A stretch of 64,000 nucleotides of DNA from Clostridium massiliamazoniense (GTDB lineage: Bacteria > Bacillota > Clostridia > Clostridiales > Clostridiaceae). The stretch covers positions 1,240,001 through 1,304,000 of the forward strand of contig NZ_LN879468.1 in NCBI RefSeq assembly GCF_001403635.1, written 5' to 3'. The notes below the pieces were generated by a model. That model worked only from the letters and a program-made list of their open reading frames with translations, was not told the DNA's origin and did not search any database. Below are positions 30,547 to 38,646 of this stretch, piece by piece. Every line of letters starts with the position of its first letter. Position 1 is the stretch's first letter. Made by a program: the position numbers and the translations under genes.

Positions 30547-31788
30547 ATGATAGGTTATGCATGTATTTCTTTAACTAATAAAGCCACAACTAATAGAAAA
30601 ATATTACTTAAAAATTTTTCTTCAGATAAATTTTTAGAAATTTGTACGGAAAATTTAAATGCTCTAGAAGAAATTCTTATTCATAATATAAAAAATAATA
30701 TAAAATTTTTTAGAATCAGCTCTGATATAATCCCTTTAGCAACCCATGAAATTAATGATATTCCCTGGTGGGAAATCTTTAGAGATAAATTAGAACATAT
30801 TGGAGAAATAATAAAAACCAACGATTTAAGAGTATCTATGCATACAACTGCATTTACCGTATTAAATTCTCCAAATAAAAATGTAGTTGAAAATTCTCTA
30901 AAGGATGTAGAATATCACTGCAAATTTTTAGATTCTATGAAATTAGATGATAGTCATAAAATAGTAATTCATGTAGGAGGAATTTATGAAAATAAAGAAC
31001 TTTCTATAGAAAATTTTAAAAATAACTTTTTTAAACTTAGTCAACAAGTAAAAAATAGATTAATTATAGAAAATGATGAGAAAAACTTTTCCTTAGATGA
31101 TGTACTCGCTATAGCTACTTATTTAGATTGTCCAGTTGTTTTCGATAATCTCCATAATAAATGTTATGGTGATAATAATTATGATCTAAACTATATTTTA
31201 GATACAGTTTGTCGAACTTGGTGTCCAAAGGATGGAAAACCTAAAGTTCATTATAGCCAACAAGATAAATCTAAGAAGAAAGGTTCTCATTCTAGGACTA
31301 TTAACACTATAGAATTTCTTGAGTATTATAATGTAGCTAAGAATTTTGATATTGATATTATGCTTGAGGTCAAAGATAAAGATATTTCTGCTATAAAATG
31401 CACTAATATAATTTCCGAAATTAATTTAGGAGTAATTAATCCTGAGAAAATAAGAAAAGAGTGGGAAAATTATGAGTTACTACTTCTTGAACGTGGAGAT
31501 GAATCCTATAATTTATGCTCTAATCTAGCTAATGGACCTAGCATAATTGAACTTTATAAAGCCATTGACTTAGAATTAGAAAAGGAAATTAATCCAATTT
31601 ACTTAAAAAACTCTCTTAACAAAGCCTATAAAGTTGCAGAAGAATTTATGAAAGAATCAGAGAAAAAATACTTTAAAAAACTTATAGATAATAGAGATTT
31701 TACATCAGCTAAAGCTTATCTTAAAAAAGTGGTTATTAGAAATAATATTTCTTCTTTAATAGAAAATTACTATTTTTCACAACCTTAA
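30547..31788 (+). CDS. uvsE: UV DNA damage endonuclease UvsE/UvdE
   Basis: UvsE nicks DNA 5' of cyclobutane dimers, 6-4 photoproducts and some other lesions, starting an alternative excision repair pathway. The 413-residue protein has the family layout of a TIM barrel with metal-binding residues: RISSDIIPLATH near 60-70, MHTTAFTVLNSP near 99-110, IHVGGIY near 141-147, IENDE near 174-178 and VFDNLHNK near 199-206. The 100-residue C-terminal extension is common in clostridial members. TGGAGG lies 6 nt before the ATG. The next gene, ytaF, is 103 nt away on the same strand. Confidence 0.93.
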   Translation: MIGYACISLTNKATTNRKILLKNFSSDKFLEICTENLNALEEILIHNIKNNIKFFRISSDIIPLATHEINDIPWWEIFRDKLEHIGEIIKTNDLRVSMHTTAFTVLNSPNKNVVENSLKDVEYHCKFLDSMKLDDSHKIVIHVGGIYENKELSIENFKNNFFKLSQQVKNRLIIENDEKNFSLDDVLAIATYLDCPVVFDNLHNKCYGDNNYDLNYILDTVCRTWCPKDGKPKVHYSQQDKSKKKGSHSRTINTIEFLEYYNVAKNFDIDIMLEVKDKDISAIKCTNIISEINLGVINPEKIRKEWENYELLLLERGDESYNLCSNLANGPSIIELYKAIDLELEKEINPIYLKNSLNKAYKVAEEFMKESEKKYFKKLIDNRDFTSAKAYLKKVVIRNNISSLIENYYFSQP

Positions 31789-31841
31789 TACAAATTACTA
31801 CATACATATGTCTTATAAAAAATACATATGTAACATATTAG

Positions 31842-31875
31842 TTCTTTCTATAATATATTGACTATATAGAAAGAA
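31842..31875 (+). promoter_or_regulatory. Inverted repeat in front of ytaF
   Basis: Arms TTCTTTCTATA (31842-31852) and TATAGAAAGAA (31865-31875) are perfectly complementary around 12 nt, ending just before the ytaF ribosome site (ATGGAGG). The left arm contains TATAAT at 31849-31854. It could be an operator or a 5' hairpin. Two copies of the palindrome ACATATGT lie just upstream (31804-31811, 31824-31831). Confidence 0.35.
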
Positions 31876-31891
31876 TTAATGGAGGCAACTA

Positions 31892-32509
31892 ATGTTATCC
31901 TTATTTCCAATTATATTATTTGTACTATCTGCTAGTATAGATAATTTTACCATTTCAGTTGCCTATGGCTGTAAAAACATAAAAATAGGTTTCTTTAGTA
32001 ATTTAGTTATTGCTATTATTTCAGCATTAGGAACATTTATAGCTATGTTCTTTGGTAAAGCACTTCTTAATATTCTAACTATAAACATAGCAAATATTAT
32101 AGGCTCCCTAGCTTTACTTTTAATTGGTATTTACTTTTTTATAGATTACCTTAAAACCAAAAAAAAGCCATCATGTCACGAAATAAGTAAAAAAGAAAAT
32201 AAAACTGCTTCAGATATATTAAAATATCCTGAACTAGCTGATGTAGATAAATCTGGATCAATTGATATAAAAGAATCGGTAATATTAGCTATAGCCCTTT
32301 CTTTGAATAACCTTGCTTTAGGCATTGCAGCTAGTGCATCAGGCTTAAATTTAGAACTAACAGTATTATTCACTTTCATATTTTCATTAGTGTTAATTCC
32401 TCTTGGTTCCATCTTATCTAAAAAAATATTAGGTCGATTTATAGGAGAAAAAGGTTCCCTTATATCTTCTCTTATAATAATTTTTATTTCTATTTTAAAT
32501 TTATTGTAA
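31892..32509 (+). CDS. ytaF: Sporulation membrane protein YtaF
   Basis: A 205-residue integral membrane protein of the MntP/YtaF superfamily, with three membrane segments on each side of a central soluble loop. YtaF is known as a sporulation-associated membrane protein of unknown mechanism. Evidence is the inverted two-half layout with SIDNFTISVAYG in the first half and LSLNNLALGIAAS in the second. The connecting loop carries the family block YPELADVDKSGSIDIKES. Residues about 117-128 of that loop (DVDKSGSIDIKE) match the 12-residue EF-hand calcium loop at every canonical position. The ribosome site is GGAGG, 7 nt from ATG. Confidence 0.88.
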   Translation: MLSLFPIILFVLSASIDNFTISVAYGCKNIKIGFFSNLVIAIISALGTFIAMFFGKALLNILTINIANIIGSLALLLIGIYFFIDYLKTKKKPSCHEISKKENKTASDILKYPELADVDKSGSIDIKESVILAIALSLNNLALGIAASASGLNLELTVLFTFIFSLVLIPLGSILSKKILGRFIGEKGSLISSLIIIFISILNLL

Positions 32510-32515
32510 TAAAAA

Positions 32516-32556
32516 AAGTATCTCAAAGTTGATTTTATTCCTCTTTAGAGATACTT
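32516..32556. terminator. Bidirectional terminator between ytaF and the SDR gene
   Basis: A perfect 9-bp stem (32516-32524 with 32548-32556) encloses a 23-nt loop. It is flanked by CTTTTATTTT on the plus strand and by seven Ts on the minus strand. It serves the two convergent genes. Confidence 0.75.
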
Positions 32557-32589
32557 CTTTTATTTTAAATATAATTATACTATTTTTTC

Positions 32590-33351
32590 TTATCTAGTAG
32601 TGAAACCACCATTTGCTAATATTGTTTGACCATTTATATACCAACCATCTGTAGCTAAGAATTCTACTATTGGTGCTATATCTTCGATTTTAGTTAATTC
32701 TCCATTGAAGCTTGCACTCTTAAGGTATTCTACAGATTCCTTTGTTTCTTGTTCATAGAAGAATGGTGTATCCATAGGACCTGGTGCTACGTTGTTTATA
32801 GAAATACCTTTACTTGCATATTCCTTTGCTGCTGCACGTGTGAAATGCTCAATAGGTGCTTTTGCCCCTGCATATAGTGAATAATATCCTGTAAAGGCTG
32901 CAAGTAATGAAGTTAATATGTTTATTATTTTTCCACCCTCATTCATATGTCTTGCTGCTTCTTGTATAAAGAAGAATCCAACCTTTGTATTAACATCAAA
33001 TAAATCATCGTACTCTTCTTCTGTTATTGAATCTATATCTTTTTTCACTATTTTTCCAACTGTATTTACTGCAACATCAACTTTTCCAAATTTTTTTTCA
33101 GTTTCTTCAAATAAAAGTTTTACATTTGAAACCTTTGTTAAATCTAATTGAATTGAAAAAGCATCTCCGCCATTATCTTTTATAAATTGAACTGTTTCAT
33201 CAGCACTTTCTTTTGTTGCTGCGCTATTATAATGAACTGCTACCTTTGCACCCTTTTGTCCAAAGTTTCTTGATATTAATCCTCCAAGGTTTTTAGCTCC
33301 ACCTGCTACAACAACAACTTTATCTTTTAAATTCTCTATTCTGTAATTCAT
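32590..33351 (-). CDS. Short-chain dehydrogenase/reductase (SDR)
   Basis: A classical 253-residue SDR. The nucleotide-binding motif is AGGAKNLG near residue 16-23 and the NAG-type motif appears as VNTVG near 94. Ser in ILTSLLAAF and YAGAK (YxxxK, near 159) complete the catalytic set, with APGPMDTPFF after it. The HYNSAATKES segment after strand 2 suggests NADP preference. The substrate is unknown; it resembles 3-oxoacyl-ACP or sugar dehydrogenases. AGAGAGG precedes the ATG. An HxlR-type regulator is transcribed divergently, with a strong dyad between the genes, so it is probably induced by a reactive or small-molecule signal. Confidence 0.88.
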   Translation of the reverse strand: MNYRIENLKDKVVVVAGGAKNLGGLISRNFGQKGAKVAVHYNSAATKESADETVQFIKDNGGDAFSIQLDLTKVSNVKLLFEETEKKFGKVDVAVNTVGKIVKKDIDSITEEEYDDLFDVNTKVGFFFIQEAARHMNEGGKIINILTSLLAAFTGYYSLYAGAKAPIEHFTRAAAKEYASKGISINNVAPGPMDTPFFYEQETKESVEYLKSASFNGELTKIEDIAPIVEFLATDGWYINGQTILANGGFTTR

Positions 33352-33446
33352 AATATACCTCTCTTCTTCATTTGTTTTATAATATTTCCTAAAAATTATT
33401 ATACTCTCAAATTATTTTTAAAAAAGTAGGTACTTTATTATCATAT

Positions 33447-33464
33447 AGTAACCTTTAGGTTACT
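33447..33464. promoter_or_regulatory. Probable HxlR operator
   Basis: The perfect dyad AGTAACCTTTAGGTTACT has 8-nt arms 2 nt apart. It lies in the 220-bp gap between the divergent SDR and HxlR genes. HxlR-family winged-helix regulators typically bind short dyads of this AGTAAC/GTTACT type and control a neighbouring gene. Confidence 0.6.
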
Positions 33465-33571
33465 TTTAAGTTATTATCACATTTACATAAAAAAATAATT
33501 TTAAAAATATTGTCTAACAAAATAAACTGCTGTAAAATTAACTTATTAAACAAAAGAAAAAAGGTGTATTT

Positions 33572-33937
33572 ATGGATTGTGAAATAACTAATGAAAATGT
33601 CGAATTATATGACAATTGTTATTTAAATGTTGCAGAAACAGTTAATGTTATCGGTGGAAAATGGAAAGTCTTAATTTTATGGCATATTACCATAAAGTCT
33701 AGGAGATTTAACGAATTAAAACGATTAATCCCTGATATTTCACAAAAAGTGTTAACTCAGCAACTAAAAGAATTAGAAAAAGATTCTTTAATATCTAGAA
33801 CTGTTTACCCAGAAAGTCCACCTAGAGTAGAATACTCACTTACTCAATATGGTTCTACCCTTGAACCTATTTTTGATGTACTTTACGACTGGGGTGAAAA
33901 TCATAGAACTCATAAAAGTTCAGATAAATCTGAATAA
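33572..33937 (+). CDS. HxlR-family transcriptional regulator
   Basis: A 121-residue winged-helix regulator. The HxlR signature is visible: VIGGKWKVLILWHI (residues 27-40) leading into RRFNELKRLIPDISQKVLTQ and LKELEKDSLI, then the wing RVEYSLTQYG. Two cysteines lie in the N-terminal segment (Cys3 and Cys16), one of them in the position used for thiol redox sensing in YodB/HypR-type members. Whether this one senses redox or aldehydes is not known. It is divergent from the SDR gene that it most likely controls. The Shine-Dalgarno AAAAAGGTG is moderate. Confidence 0.9.
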   Translation: MDCEITNENVELYDNCYLNVAETVNVIGGKWKVLILWHITIKSRRFNELKRLIPDISQKVLTQQLKELEKDSLISRTVYPESPPRVEYSLTQYGSTLEPIFDVLYDWGENHRTHKSSDKSE

Positions 33938-33940
33938 AAC

Positions 33941-33981
33941 AATTGCTATACTAAAAATCTATAGATTTTAGTATAGCAATT
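33941..33981. terminator. Bidirectional terminator between the HxlR and helicase genes
   Basis: A 15-bp perfect stem (33941-33955 with 33967-33981) that can extend further with one bulged base. It starts 3 nt after the HxlR stop and ends 4 nt before the stop codon of the convergent helicase gene. Confidence 0.75.
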
Positions 33982-33985
33982 TATA

Positions 33986-35434
33986 TTAAGCTCTAGCTTT
34001 ACTTATCTTTATTTTCTTTCCTTTTATAGTTACTTCTTTAAATTCCCTAAGAATTTTATTTCCTTTTCCATTTAAAATATCAACATAAGAAAATCCATCT
34101 TGAACATCTATTATTCCTATATCTTCTCCTGTTAGACCTTTTAAATTACTAAATGCACCGACAATATCAAGAGCTCTTATTTTCTTTTTCTTTCCACCAT
34201 TTATGTGTATTTTTACTATATCTTCATGAACTACTTTATTTCTAGTTTTATTTTTATTTTCCTTTAATTTCTTTTGGCTTTCTTTAAATAAAATTCTACC
34301 TTCCTTTACTACCTCATTGCTCACTTCTTTACCTTTTTTTATTTTATGTCCTATATACTCTTCTATAGCAGTAAAGAACTTTTCTTCATACTCAGAACAG
34401 AAAGTTATAGCTATTCCACTTTTCCCTGCTCTTCCTGTTCTTCCTATTCTATGAACATAAGCATCTTGCTCCATTGGCACTTCATAATTTATTACTAAAT
34501 CAATATGGTCAATGTGTATCCCTCTTGCTGCTAAATCAGTAGCTACTAGAACCTTAAACTCTTTATTTTTAAGACTTTCCATTACAGCTAAACGACTTTT
34601 TTGATCTAAATCTCCATGGATTTCATCAACCATTATACCTTCTCTTTTTAAACTCTTTGCTACTTCCTTAACCTTATTTTTTGTATTACAAAAAACTATA
34701 GCTCCTTCAGGATTATAAGCAAAAATTGTTTTCCATAAAAGAGTTTCCTTAGCTTTTGGTATAACTTCTAAAAAACTATCATCTATTTTACCTAACTTTT
34801 CATCATTGCGAGATTCTATAGTAATAGTTTTAGGATTATTCATATACTTATTACATATTTTTTCAATTTGCTCTGGTATAGTTGCTGAAAATAATGCATT
34901 AATCTTATTTTTAGGTAATTTACTTAATATATCTTCTATTTGGTCTATAAATCCCATGTTAAGCATCTTATCACATTCATCTATAACTAAATACTTTAAA
35001 CTTTGAACTTTTAAAGTTCCCTTTTCTAAATGATCAAGAACTCTTCCTGGAGTTCCAACAACAATATGTACCCTTTGCTTAAGTTCTCTTATTTGTTCAT
35101 TATAAGGTTGTTTTCCAAATATAGCTGCCACTCTAATCTTTTTAAGTCTTCCTATATTAGATAATTCCTCTTTCACTTGAATAGCTAGTTCTCTAGTTGG
35201 AACAATGACAAGACCTTGCACTGAACTTTCCTCAATTACTGAAAGTTCACAAAGAGGAATTCCAAAAGCAGCTGTCTTTCCTGACCCAGTCTTAGCCTTC
35301 CCTATAACATCATTACCTTTTAGTAACTCTGGTATAATACTTTCTTGTATTTTAGAAGGTTTCTTATATCCTAAATTATTTAAAGCCTTAATAATCTTAT
35401 TATCTAGCCCTAAATCATTAAAATCCTTTGCCAT
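33986..35434 (-). CDS. dbpA: DEAD-box RNA helicase with C-terminal DbpA RNA-binding domain
   Basis: An ATP-dependent RNA helicase of the DbpA/YxiN group, which acts on 23S rRNA during large-subunit assembly. Motifs in order: Q-motif region PSKIQESIIP, motif I AKTGSGKT near residue 46, PTRELA, TPGRVLDH, motif II DECD near 151, SAT, ARGIHIDHIDLVI, and HRIGRTGRAG near 345. The last 75 residues (from about 405: VHEDIVKIHINGGKKKKIRA to SKARA) form the RRM-like DbpA domain that recognises rRNA hairpin 92. Motif II reads DECD in place of DEAD, which is uncommon in this group. ATG preceded by AGGGAG. Confidence 0.9.
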   Translation of the reverse strand: MAKDFNDLGLDNKIIKALNNLGYKKPSKIQESIIPELLKGNDVIGKAKTGSGKTAAFGIPLCELSVIEESSVQGLVIVPTRELAIQVKEELSNIGRLKKIRVAAIFGKQPYNEQIRELKQRVHIVVGTPGRVLDHLEKGTLKVQSLKYLVIDECDKMLNMGFIDQIEDILSKLPKNKINALFSATIPEQIEKICNKYMNNPKTITIESRNDEKLGKIDDSFLEVIPKAKETLLWKTIFAYNPEGAIVFCNTKNKVKEVAKSLKREGIMVDEIHGDLDQKSRLAVMESLKNKEFKVLVATDLAARGIHIDHIDLVINYEVPMEQDAYVHRIGRTGRAGKSGIAITFCSEYEEKFFTAIEEYIGHKIKKGKEVSNEVVKEGRILFKESQKKLKENKNKTRNKVVHEDIVKIHINGGKKKKIRALDIVGAFSNLKGLTGEDIGIIDVQDGFSYVDILNGKGNKILREFKEVTIKGKKIKISKARA

Positions 35435-35702
35435 AAATTATTTTCTCCCTTCATATTTCACTTCATAAAATGAAATATTGTTCCTTGATTTTATTATATT
35501 TTTTAAGCTAAAAACTTACTAAATATAATTAAGTACATTTAATTATACCCTAAAAACCATTTCATTAATATGAATAAAGACTTTGGTTCAAAATTATAGT
35601 GCCTGTTTATCCTTAGCTTATAAAAGATAGAATATTACAGACACTAATTTATCAAATAAAAAAATATATTTATTTAAAGACTAACTTCATAGATTATTTT
35701 TC

Positions 35703-37076
35703 CTAATTTTCAATTGTTGCAATTACGTTTTTAATCCACTTTCCACTTCGTAACCTTAAAACAGAAGCCAAAAACTTAACTATTTCTTCTATGGATACAA
35801 GAATCATTACCTGTGAAACAGTAAGTCCTAAAAATATTGACCCTATAAATGCCAGTGGAACCCCTATTAACCACATTGATAAACCTTCTACCTTTAATGC
35901 ATAAGCTGCATCTCCACCTCCTCTAAAGGCTCCAACTATCAATACTAAATTAATCATTCTTATAGGAGCTAAAAATGCATATATCCTTAGTATACTAATG
36001 GAATTAGATTTAACAAGCACTGATACATTAAATAAACTTAATATGGCTGGTGCACTTAAAATCATAATTACACCACTAATAACCCCTATTATTAGTGAAA
36101 GTACTGTTATTTTATCGCCATATTTCCTTGCCTTCTCTTCTTCTCCAGCCCCTATTTTATTTCCTATTATAACCAATGATGCACTTGCCATACTCATACT
36201 TAAAACCATAAATATATTTTGAACATTTGTACAAATCTGAACTGATGCCATTGCCTCTGTTCCAATTTGTCCATAAGCAACTGAATATAAAAAGTTCCCT
36301 ACACCCCAACAAGCTTCATTTAAAAGTACTGGTACCACTGATTTATATACTTCTTTTACAAAAGCTTTATCAAATTCTAAATAATGCTTTATTTTTCCTC
36401 TAAGAACTTCATTTTTACTTGCAATTATAATTAATAACAAACACTCTATTACTCTTGCAATTAATGTAGCTAAGGCTGCTCCTTGTACTCCCATTGCTAC
36501 AATTCCAAATTTCCCAAATATAAATATATAATTGAAAACTATATTAGTAGCAACTGCTATAGCACTTATTATCATTGGGCTTTTCGCATCTTCCATGCTT
36601 CTTAAAGAATAAGCTAATCCCAAAGTTATTGCTGTTGTGAAATAAGTAGGCATAACTATTTTTAAATAAGCTCCTGCTAAATAAATAACCTCATTATCAT
36701 GGCTAAATATTCTACCTATATCCTTTGAAAATAACATAATTATAGCCATAGCTACAATTGATACAACTATAGAACTTATTATACCTATACCTACTACTTT
36801 TTTTATATTTTCTTTATCTTTATTCCCCCAAAATTGTGCTACAAATATACTACATCCTGCAGTAATTCCTATCATAAATAATTGAATTAAAAAAGTAACT
36901 TGATTTCCTATACCAACTGCTGCTACAGCCTTATCTCCAAGTGCTCCTGTCATAATGGTATCTGCCATATTTAATGATGTCATAAGTAAATTTTGTATTA
37001 TTATAGGCAACGCTAAAACAAATAAAGTCTTATAAAATTTTCTATCATCAAAAAGCCCCTTAAATAAAAATTTCAT
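35703..37076 (-). CDS. MATE family efflux transporter
   Basis: A 457-residue membrane protein with twelve predicted membrane segments in two six-helix halves, each opening with a MATE block (LFVLALPIIIQNLLMTSLNMADTI in the first). Members export cationic drugs or metabolites by Na+ or H+ antiport. The motif FIGKFGIVAMGVQGAALAT-like region near the middle and FRGGGDAAYALKVE near 390 are family features. The longest frame starts at 37130, but the ATG at 37076 lies directly behind AAGGGGG with correct spacing and gives a normal N-terminus, so I use it. Substrate unknown. Confidence 0.88.
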   Translation of the reverse strand: MKFLFKGLFDDRKFYKTLFVLALPIIIQNLLMTSLNMADTIMTGALGDKAVAAVGIGNQVTFLIQLFMIGITAGCSIFVAQFWGNKDKENIKKVVGIGIISSIVVSIVAMAIIMLFSKDIGRIFSHDNEVIYLAGAYLKIVMPTYFTTAITLGLAYSLRSMEDAKSPMIISAIAVATNIVFNYIFIFGKFGIVAMGVQGAALATLIARVIECLLLIIIASKNEVLRGKIKHYLEFDKAFVKEVYKSVVPVLLNEACWGVGNFLYSVAYGQIGTEAMASVQICTNVQNIFMVLSMSMASASLVIIGNKIGAGEEEKARKYGDKITVLSLIIGVISGVIMILSAPAILSLFNVSVLVKSNSISILRIYAFLAPIRMINLVLIVGAFRGGGDAAYALKVEGLSMWLIGVPLAFIGSIFLGLTVSQVMILVSIEEIVKFLASVLRLRSGKWIKNVIATIEN

Positions 37077-37123
37077 AATTTCCCCCTTATTAACTGAAAT
37101 TAAATTGCGTGAAGACAGAAATA

Positions 37124-37151
37124 CAACCACCTGAAGAGTTTCAAGTGGTTG
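37124..37151 (-). terminator. Hairpin between fabV and the MATE gene
   Basis: Arms CAACCAC (37124-37130) and GTGGTTG (37145-37151) plus an inner TGAA/TTCA pair form an interrupted 11-bp stem. It lies about 50 nt upstream of the MATE start and 110 nt beyond the fabV stop. There is no proper U-run, so it could be a weak fabV terminator or a structure in the MATE leader. Confidence 0.45.
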
Positions 37152-37261
37152 CTTCTACACATTTATTATATTAATTTAAAACAATGTACTATAACATATA
37201 TATTATTAAATTTTTATATTATTTACTATAAAATAGTAATTATTTTACAATGTATTAACAA

Positions 37262-38437
37262 TTATTTTACTGTTGTTATATCTACATCAGCTTCATAATC
37301 TATTCCTTCAACATTAAAGCCAAATAATCTAAAGAATTCATTTCTCATTTCTGCAAGGTCTGTTAATTCATATACATTAGATGTTTCTATACCAGGCCAA
37401 ATTTCTTTAACTGTACTTTGAAGTGGCTCTGCCATTTCCCAGTCATCCATTCTTATTCTACCTTCTTCATCTAAGTTTAATTCTCTATCTCCATAAACTT
37501 CTTCGAACAATCTGTAAATCTGCTCTATACAACCTTCATGAGTTCCTTGTTCTTTCATTAATTTATATAATAACGCTGAATAAAGAGGTACTATAGGAAT
37601 AGCTGCACTTGCTTGAGTTACTAAAGCCTTATTTATTGAAATATATGATTTTCCATTTACTGAAGCTAATATTTCATCTATTTTTGCAACTGATTTCTCT
37701 AAATCCTTTTTAGCTCCACCAATAGTTCCTTCTCTGTAAATTGGGTCAGTTACTCTTGGACCTATGTAACTATAGGCTATAGTTTTAGCATTTTCATTTA
37801 AAACTCCTGCTTTACTTAAAGCTTCCATCCACATTATCCAGTCTTCTCCACCCATAACTTTTCTTGTTCCTTCAATTTCCTCTTCTGTGGCTACCGGCAT
37901 TGTTACATCCATAATTTCTCCAGTGTGGAAATCAACAGTCTTACAAGTAAATGGTTCACCTATAGTTTTTAAACATGAACTATATAATTCACCTGTATTT
38001 GGGTCTTTTCTTTTTGGTGCTGCTAAAGAATATATTATTAAATCAACTTTTCCCATATGTTCTTTTATTAAATTAATAACTTCTTCTTTAACTTCATTTG
38101 AAAAAGCATCTCCATTAACTTTTATATATTCTAATCCTTTTTCATTGAAAAATTGTCCTAAAGCTTCTGTATTATACCATCCAGGTGAAGCTGTTCTTTT
38201 TTCAGTAGGTTCTTTCTCATAACTTACACCTATAACCTTCGCATTACAAGCTACTCCTGAAACTATAGATGATGCTAATCCATATCCTGTTGATGATCCT
38301 AAAACTAAAACATTTTTTACATCGTTAATTGTACCTTTATCTTCAACATAATTTACTTGCTTTCTAACATTTTCTTTACAACCTTGGGGATGTGCTGTTG
38401 TACATATAAATCCCCTAAATTTAGGTTTTATTATCAT
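37262..38437 (-). CDS. fabV: trans-2-Enoyl-CoA/ACP reductase (FabV/Ter family)
   Basis: FabV reduces trans-2-enoyl thioesters with NADH, the last step of each fatty-acid elongation round; the related Ter enzymes reduce crotonyl-CoA. The 391-residue protein shows the Rossmann motif GSSTGYGLASSI. The catalytic YX8K appears as YREGTIGGAK, with Tyr near 235. The family block SLAAPKRKDPNTG is also present. The longest frame starts at 38473, but the ATG at 38437 follows AGGAGAGG and gives the standard MIIKPKFRGFICTTAHPQG. A perfect FabT-type palindrome lies 25 nt upstream, linking it to fatty-acid control. Confidence 0.93.
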   Translation of the reverse strand: MIIKPKFRGFICTTAHPQGCKENVRKQVNYVEDKGTINDVKNVLVLGSSTGYGLASSIVSGVACNAKVIGVSYEKEPTEKRTASPGWYNTEALGQFFNEKGLEYIKVNGDAFSNEVKEEVINLIKEHMGKVDLIIYSLAAPKRKDPNTGELYSSCLKTIGEPFTCKTVDFHTGEIMDVTMPVATEEEIEGTRKVMGGEDWIMWMEALSKAGVLNENAKTIAYSYIGPRVTDPIYREGTIGGAKKDLEKSVAKIDEILASVNGKSYISINKALVTQASAAIPIVPLYSALLYKLMKEQGTHEGCIEQIYRLFEEVYGDRELNLDEEGRIRMDDWEMAEPLQSTVKEIWPGIETSNVYELTDLAEMRNEFFRLFGFNVEGIDYEADVDITTVK

Positions 38438-38461
38438 TATTTCCTCTCCTTCCAAAAATAC

Positions 38462-38474
38462 TTTGATAATCAAA
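38462..38474. promoter_or_regulatory. FabT-type operator in front of fabV
   Basis: On the minus strand the site reads TTTGATTATCAAA, a perfect palindrome around a central base. It matches the FabT (MarR-family) binding consensus known from streptococci. A TATAGT -10 (38474-38479) ends at its edge, so a bound repressor would cover the start of transcription. Confidence 0.65.
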
Positions 38475-38578
38475 CTATATTTATTAATATATCATATTTT
38501 CTATTTTATTGTAATATCTTTTAATTATTTTATCTAATAACTGGTGTTTAATTAACAAACTTACTCCTCTTAGTCAAA

Positions 38579-38611
38579 AATTCAGAGACCAAGTGTAAGG
38601 ATCTCTGAATT
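38579..38611 (-). terminator. Terminator of the FabK-like gene
   Basis: A perfect 10-bp stem (38579-38588 with 38602-38611) with a 13-nt loop is followed by TTTTTGAC on the minus strand. It lies 35 nt after the stop codon and separates the gene from fabV. Confidence 0.8.
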
Positions 38612-38646
38612 AATTCTTTTTCTATCTACAATCTCTCTAGCTAAAC

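Noticed and set aside
32176-32526. 116-codon minus-strand frame opposite ytaF
   Set aside because: It is a shadow of the ytaF coding sequence, with no ribosome site or domain.
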